Shown here: positions 60,391 to 64,000 of the stretch, piece after piece
How positions within the stretch are numbered: the first letter of the stretch is position 1
Layout: every line of letters starts with the position of its first letter
Origin: Prevotella sp.
GTDB lineage: Bacteria; Bacteroidota; Bacteroidia; Bacteroidales; Bacteroidaceae
Direction: 5' to 3'
Assembly: GCA_024697645.1 (NCBI GenBank)
Contig: JAILFH010000006.1
Coordinates: 28,721-92,720, forward strand
DNA length: 64,000 bases
Notes under the pieces: model-generated
What the model was told of the DNA's origin: nothing
The model's database searches: none
The model's input: only the letters and a program-made list of their open reading frames with translations
Position numbers and translations under genes: made by a program

Positions 60391-61596
60391 ATGGTCAAAA
60401 AGCAAATCATCCAACATTTTACGGACGACGACCTCTATAAGTTGTCTATGTGTTGTGCTGTGATTGATAATTTTCCACGTGCACAAGTGAAATATCAGTT
60501 TGTTGATCGCGACAATACTGTTTATCCTGAAGGCTTTGCCGACGAGGTTCGCCATCAGATTGAATTGTTGGAAAACGTAGTGATTACAGATGAGGAAATC
60601 AACTTCATGCGTCGTCGTTGCTACTATATTCCCGACTGGTTCTATGTCTATCTGAAAGGATTCCGTTTCAGTCGCGATTGGGTTCGGGTCTGGCAGGACG
60701 AAGAACGACATCTGCATATTGAGTTTGAAGGAAACTGGAGCCATACTATTTTGCTTGAGGTAAAAGTGCTCGCTATCGTATCTGAACTCTATTATATTCT
60801 CACCAACCAGACCGACAAACTCGATTACGAGGAGTGCTACAAGAGATCGTATCATAAGGCTGAACGTCTATTAGGAGCAGGTTGTGTCTATAGTGATTTC
60901 GGTACGCGCCGCAGGGCTTCGTTTAAGGCTGAGGAGCTAGTTGTGAAGGCCATGAAAGAGTGTCAGGAGTCAAAGAAATGGTCTGGCGTCTTTGTAGGAA
61001 CGAGTAATGTCTATCTTGCCATGAAATACAACTTGACGCCAGTTGGAACAATGGCTCACGAGTTTATCTGTGCTATTGGTGGCATGTATGGACCTCAGAT
61101 GGCAAACCATATGGCGATGGAGGCTTGGAGTCATACATTCAGAGGTGCCCTTGGAACATTCCTCTATGATAGTTTTGGCTGGGAAATCTTCTCTATGAAC
61201 TTCTCGGAGGATTTTGCAAATCTTTTCAAAGGATTGCGCATCGACAGTGGTGACAACAAAGAACAACTGATGAAGATAGTTGAAAAATATCGTCAACTGA
61301 ATATAGATCCGCGTTCAAAGCAAGTTATCTTCTCAAATGCCCTTGATACTGACAGAGCAATTGCAATTCAGGAATATGCTCGCGATTATTGCCAGCCTTC
61401 GTTTGGTATTGGCACACACTTTACGAATGATTTCGAAGGTGTGAAGCCTATGAATATTGTCATCAAACTTGTAGCAGCGAAGATTACTGAGTCGTGGACA
61501 TTCTATAATGACACATGCAAACTTAGTGAGGATCGTGGTAAACATACTGGTAAACCAGAGGTGATTGAGCGTTTTAAGATTGCAGTGAACTATTGA
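60391..61596 (+). CDS. pncB: Nicotinate phosphoribosyltransferase
   Basis: PncB joins nicotinate and PRPP to make nicotinate mononucleotide in NAD salvage. 401 residues from the chosen ATG. It shows FTDDDLYKLSMCCAVI at the start, YSDFGTRRRASF, and GTMAHEFICAIGG with His223, the residue that is phosphorylated in the family. LRIDSGDNKEQL and the late GIGTHFTND are also present. The frame is open upstream through the tRNA-Asp, so the earlier ATG is rejected. Confidence 0.96.
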   Translation: MVKKQIIQHFTDDDLYKLSMCCAVIDNFPRAQVKYQFVDRDNTVYPEGFADEVRHQIELLENVVITDEEINFMRRRCYYIPDWFYVYLKGFRFSRDWVRVWQDEERHLHIEFEGNWSHTILLEVKVLAIVSELYYILTNQTDKLDYEECYKRSYHKAERLLGAGCVYSDFGTRRRASFKAEELVVKAMKECQESKKWSGVFVGTSNVYLAMKYNLTPVGTMAHEFICAIGGMYGPQMANHMAMEAWSHTFRGALGTFLYDSFGWEIFSMNFSEDFANLFKGLRIDSGDNKEQLMKIVEKYRQLNIDPRSKQVIFSNALDTDRAIAIQEYARDYCQPSFGIGTHFTNDFEGVKPMNIVIKLVAAKITESWTFYNDTCKLSEDRGKHTGKPEVIERFKIAVNY

Positions 61597-61634
61597 TAAA
61601 AATCTATTTAGCTTTATAAGTAAAAAAGAAAACC

Positions 61635-63992
61635 ATGATTATGATGAAGAAAACTCTTATATTAGTAATACTTTTGACTGCTTCATTTCAGTTTTCTGCT
61701 TTAGCAGCAACCACTTCAGACAAAGATGAACACTTTGCTGACTTAGTGAATCCACTTGTGGGTTCGCTTTCGTCGTATCAGATTTCAACAGGTAATACTT
61801 ACCCTGCTATAGCAATGCCTTGGGGTATGAATTTCTGGATGCCTCAGACCGGTAAAATGGGTGACGGATGGGCTTACACCTATACGGCAACGAAAATTCG
61901 TGGTTTCAAGCAAACTCATCAGCCTTCACCTTGGATTAATGACTATGGTCAGTTCTCTTTGATGCCGCAGGTTGGTAAACTCGTCTATGATGAGGAAAAA
62001 CGAGCCTCGTGGTTTTCGCATAAGACCGAGGAAGCCCGTCCTTATTATTATAAGGTTTATCTGGCAGATTATGATGTGACTACAGAAATGGCTCCTACCG
62101 AGCGTGCTAACATCATGCGTTTCACATTCCCAGAAACAGGAAAGAACGAAGACGAATTGGCGAGGGTCATCATTGATGCTTTCGATCGTGGTTCTGCAAT
62201 TGAAGTAGATGCTGACCGAAGCATTATTCGTGGGTATACGACTCGTAATAGTGGAGGCGTTCCTGAAAATTTCCGCAACTACTTCGTCATTAAATTTGAC
62301 CGCCCTTTGCTGTGCTGGGATATTCAGAAAGATTCTATCCAAACAACAAGCAAAGGATTGGTTGAAGGCAATCATGTAATGGCAAGTGTTGGATTTAAGA
62401 CCCGCAAGGGTGAACAAATTTGCGCACGAATTGCCTCTTCGTTCATTTCGTTTGAGCAGGCTGAACTGAATCTTCGTGAACTTGGAAATGATGACTTTGA
62501 AACAGTAAAAGCAAAAGGTCGCAAATGTTGGGACGAAATTCTCGGCAGGGTAGAAGTTGATGATGAGAATATAGACCATATCCGCACTTTCTATTCATGT
62601 TTATATCGTGCGACACTTTTCCCTCGTATGTTCTATGAGAAGAATGCAGCAGGTGAAATTGTTCACTATAGCCCTTACAATGGCGAAGTAAAACATGGAT
62701 ATATGTTCACAGACACAGGTTTCTGGGATACATTCCGTTCGTTATTCCCTCTTGTCAATCTGCTTTATCCCTCAATGGGACAAAAGATGTTAGCAGGTCT
62801 TGTCAACACATATAAGGAAAGTGGATTTCTCCCAGAATGGGCTAGTCCCGGTCATCGCGGTTGTATGGTAGGAAATAATTCTGCTGCTGTTGTTGCTGAC
62901 GCTATGATGAATCTGCAATTTGCCGAAGATGGAAACGTTGCTGCTGACCCCTGCAAACTTTCTTCTAAAGATTGTGAGACCCTTTGGGAAGCACTTGTTC
63001 ATGGTGCAAATGCTGTTCATCCGGAAATCTCTTCAACTGGTAGAATGGGTTTTGAGGAATACAATCGTTTGGGATATGTTCCTTGCAATATCGGAATAAA
63101 CGAAAGTGCTGCACGTACGCTTGAATATGCTTACGATGATTGGTGCATTCTTCAGGTTGGAAAACTGTTGGGCAAATCTAAGAAGGAACTGGAAGTATTT
63201 GCAAAACACGCGCTGAACTATAAGAGTTTATTTAATCCAAAGTATAACCTTATGCAAGGAAGAAAGGATGATGGTTCATTCGACGAACCATTTAGTCCGT
63301 TCAAATGGGGTGGGGCTTTCACTGAAGGAAACTCCTGGCACTACACTTGGTCTGTATTTCACGATCCTGAGGGACTCATCAACTTGATGGGTGGAAAGCA
63401 GAATTTTGTCAGTATGCTTGATTCCGTATTTATTGTTCCACCTGTTTTCGACGATAGTTATTATGGATTTGTTATTCATGAGATTCGTGAAATGCAGATT
63501 GCAGGAATGGGAAACTATGCTCATGGAAATCAACCAATCCAGCACATGATTTACCTCTATGACTATGCTGGTGAACCTTGGAAGACTCAGTATTGGGTTC
63601 GTGAGACAATGAATCGTATGTATGCTGCAACACCTGATGGCTATTGCGGTGATGAGGACAATGGCCAGACATCAGCCTGGTATGTGTTCTCTGCATTAGG
63701 ATTCTATTCAGTTTGTCCTGCTTCTGGTCAATATGCACTCGGCACTCCATATTTCGATGAAGTAACATTGCATTTTGAGAATGGTAAAACACTTTGCATT
63801 AAGGCTGAAGACAATTCAGATAGTAATCGTTATGTGAAGGAAATGACATTCAATAGTAAGGAATATACTCGTAACTTTGTCCTAAATCACGATTTGTTGA
63901 AAGGTGGAGACATTGTCTACAAAATGGCATCAGAACCGAATTTGCAACGTGGTATAGCAAAGAAAGACCTTCCATATTCTTTCTCTCGGTAA
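61635..63992 (+). CDS. GH92 family alpha-mannosidase, exported
   Basis: The 785-residue enzyme starts with a signal peptide (ending near ALA-A). GH92 marks are VNPLVGS, GNTYPAIAMPWGMNFWMPQTG, GFKQTHQPSPWINDYGQFSLMP, TGFWDTFRSLFPL and the calcium- and acid-site region HGNQPIQHMIYLYDYAG, ending in GDEDNGQTSAWYVFSALGFY. The family cleaves alpha-linked mannose (mostly alpha-1,2) from N-glycans or yeast mannan using a calcium ion. The NEPxHH motif seen in many relatives reads NQPIQH here, so linkage preference could differ. Several in-frame ATGs at the start are possible. Confidence 0.92.
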   Translation: MIMMKKTLILVILLTASFQFSALAATTSDKDEHFADLVNPLVGSLSSYQISTGNTYPAIAMPWGMNFWMPQTGKMGDGWAYTYTATKIRGFKQTHQPSPWINDYGQFSLMPQVGKLVYDEEKRASWFSHKTEEARPYYYKVYLADYDVTTEMAPTERANIMRFTFPETGKNEDELARVIIDAFDRGSAIEVDADRSIIRGYTTRNSGGVPENFRNYFVIKFDRPLLCWDIQKDSIQTTSKGLVEGNHVMASVGFKTRKGEQICARIASSFISFEQAELNLRELGNDDFETVKAKGRKCWDEILGRVEVDDENIDHIRTFYSCLYRATLFPRMFYEKNAAGEIVHYSPYNGEVKHGYMFTDTGFWDTFRSLFPLVNLLYPSMGQKMLAGLVNTYKESGFLPEWASPGHRGCMVGNNSAAVVADAMMNLQFAEDGNVAADPCKLSSKDCETLWEALVHGANAVHPEISSTGRMGFEEYNRLGYVPCNIGINESAARTLEYAYDDWCILQVGKLLGKSKKELEVFAKHALNYKSLFNPKYNLMQGRKDDGSFDEPFSPFKWGGAFTEGNSWHYTWSVFHDPEGLINLMGGKQNFVSMLDSVFIVPPVFDDSYYGFVIHEIREMQIAGMGNYAHGNQPIQHMIYLYDYAGEPWKTQYWVRETMNRMYAATPDGYCGDEDNGQTSAWYVFSALGFYSVCPASGQYALGTPYFDEVTLHFENGKTLCIKAEDNSDSNRYVKEMTFNSKEYTRNFVLNHDLLKGGDIVYKMASEPNLQRGIAKKDLPYSFSR

Positions 63993-64000
63993 TTAAAAAG

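Noticed and set aside
1..64000. Insertion sequences, prophage, integrative element or rRNA operon
   Set aside because: No transposase, integrase, phage structural gene, flanking target duplication or rRNA core sequence was seen.

Overview
The window is chromosomal DNA of a Bacteroidota bacterium, most likely a Prevotella-like member of the Prevotellaceae. The evidence is the promoter type (about 20 TAnnTTTGC -7 boxes, the Bacteroidota pattern), a short 287-residue RpoD primary sigma factor, the TamB/TamL pair with a lipoprotein TamL, an HU-CCDC81/SPOR protein, a GldB-like lipoprotein, DUF4861, DUF4293 and DUF5687 proteins, and a C-terminal tail like those of type IX-secreted Prevotella proteins. 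Genes are densely packed on both strands. I see no phage, insertion sequence, CRISPR array or rRNA.

Layout. 1-4.1 kb: secreted or membrane proteins on the minus strand (partial membrane protein, M28 peptidase with PDZ, YiiX-like lipoprotein, beta-helix protein). 4.3-13 kb: ridA, then minus-strand maeB, kdsB, a DUF5687 membrane protein, a LolA-like protein and ftsK. 13-20 kb: RNA modification and housekeeping (3'-5' exonuclease, RlmI-like methyltransferase, tilS, rlmH, folC) plus an FHA zinc-ribbon protein and an HU/SPOR envelope protein. 20-25 kb: rfbC, a lipoprotein, initiator tRNA, TetR-fabG, a small lipoprotein and a pseudouridine synthase. 25-32.3 kb: tamB-tamL. 32.7-40 kb: GldB-like lipoprotein, DUF4861, a large transglutaminase-like protein, uvrB. 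40-46 kb: bamD-rpoZ-DUF4293, a DPP-IV-type S9 peptidase, a second DUF4861 protein. 46-51 kb (minus): htrA, rpoD, then a secreted Lys-rich protein, an HprK-like kinase, an S26-type peptidase and a PqqD-like protein. 51-52 kb: RNase P RNA and a DUF1232 protein. 52-64 kb: a GH127/GH146-type glycosidase, cstA-recR-membrane protein-GT2-GNAT, tRNA-Asp, pncB and a GH92 mannosidase.

The most unusual features are not ordinary genes. (1) Five intergenic arrays of degenerate tandem repeats, belonging to three unrelated sequence families, all share a 22-bp period. One family occurs at three separate loci (about 32.4, 42.2 and 55.3 kb) in the same orientation and with partly conserved unit order. (2) A compact PqqD-like / S26-type peptidase / HprK-like kinase cassette follows rpoD and resembles the accessory genes of peptide-modification loci, but no precursor or core maturase is visible. 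(3) The htrA terminator and the rpoD -7 box share the same bases. (4) At least one gene (HU/SPOR, GTG start) appears to begin at its transcription start.

Everything here was read by eye. Domain assignments are recognition of family motifs, not database hits. Residue positions are counted by hand.
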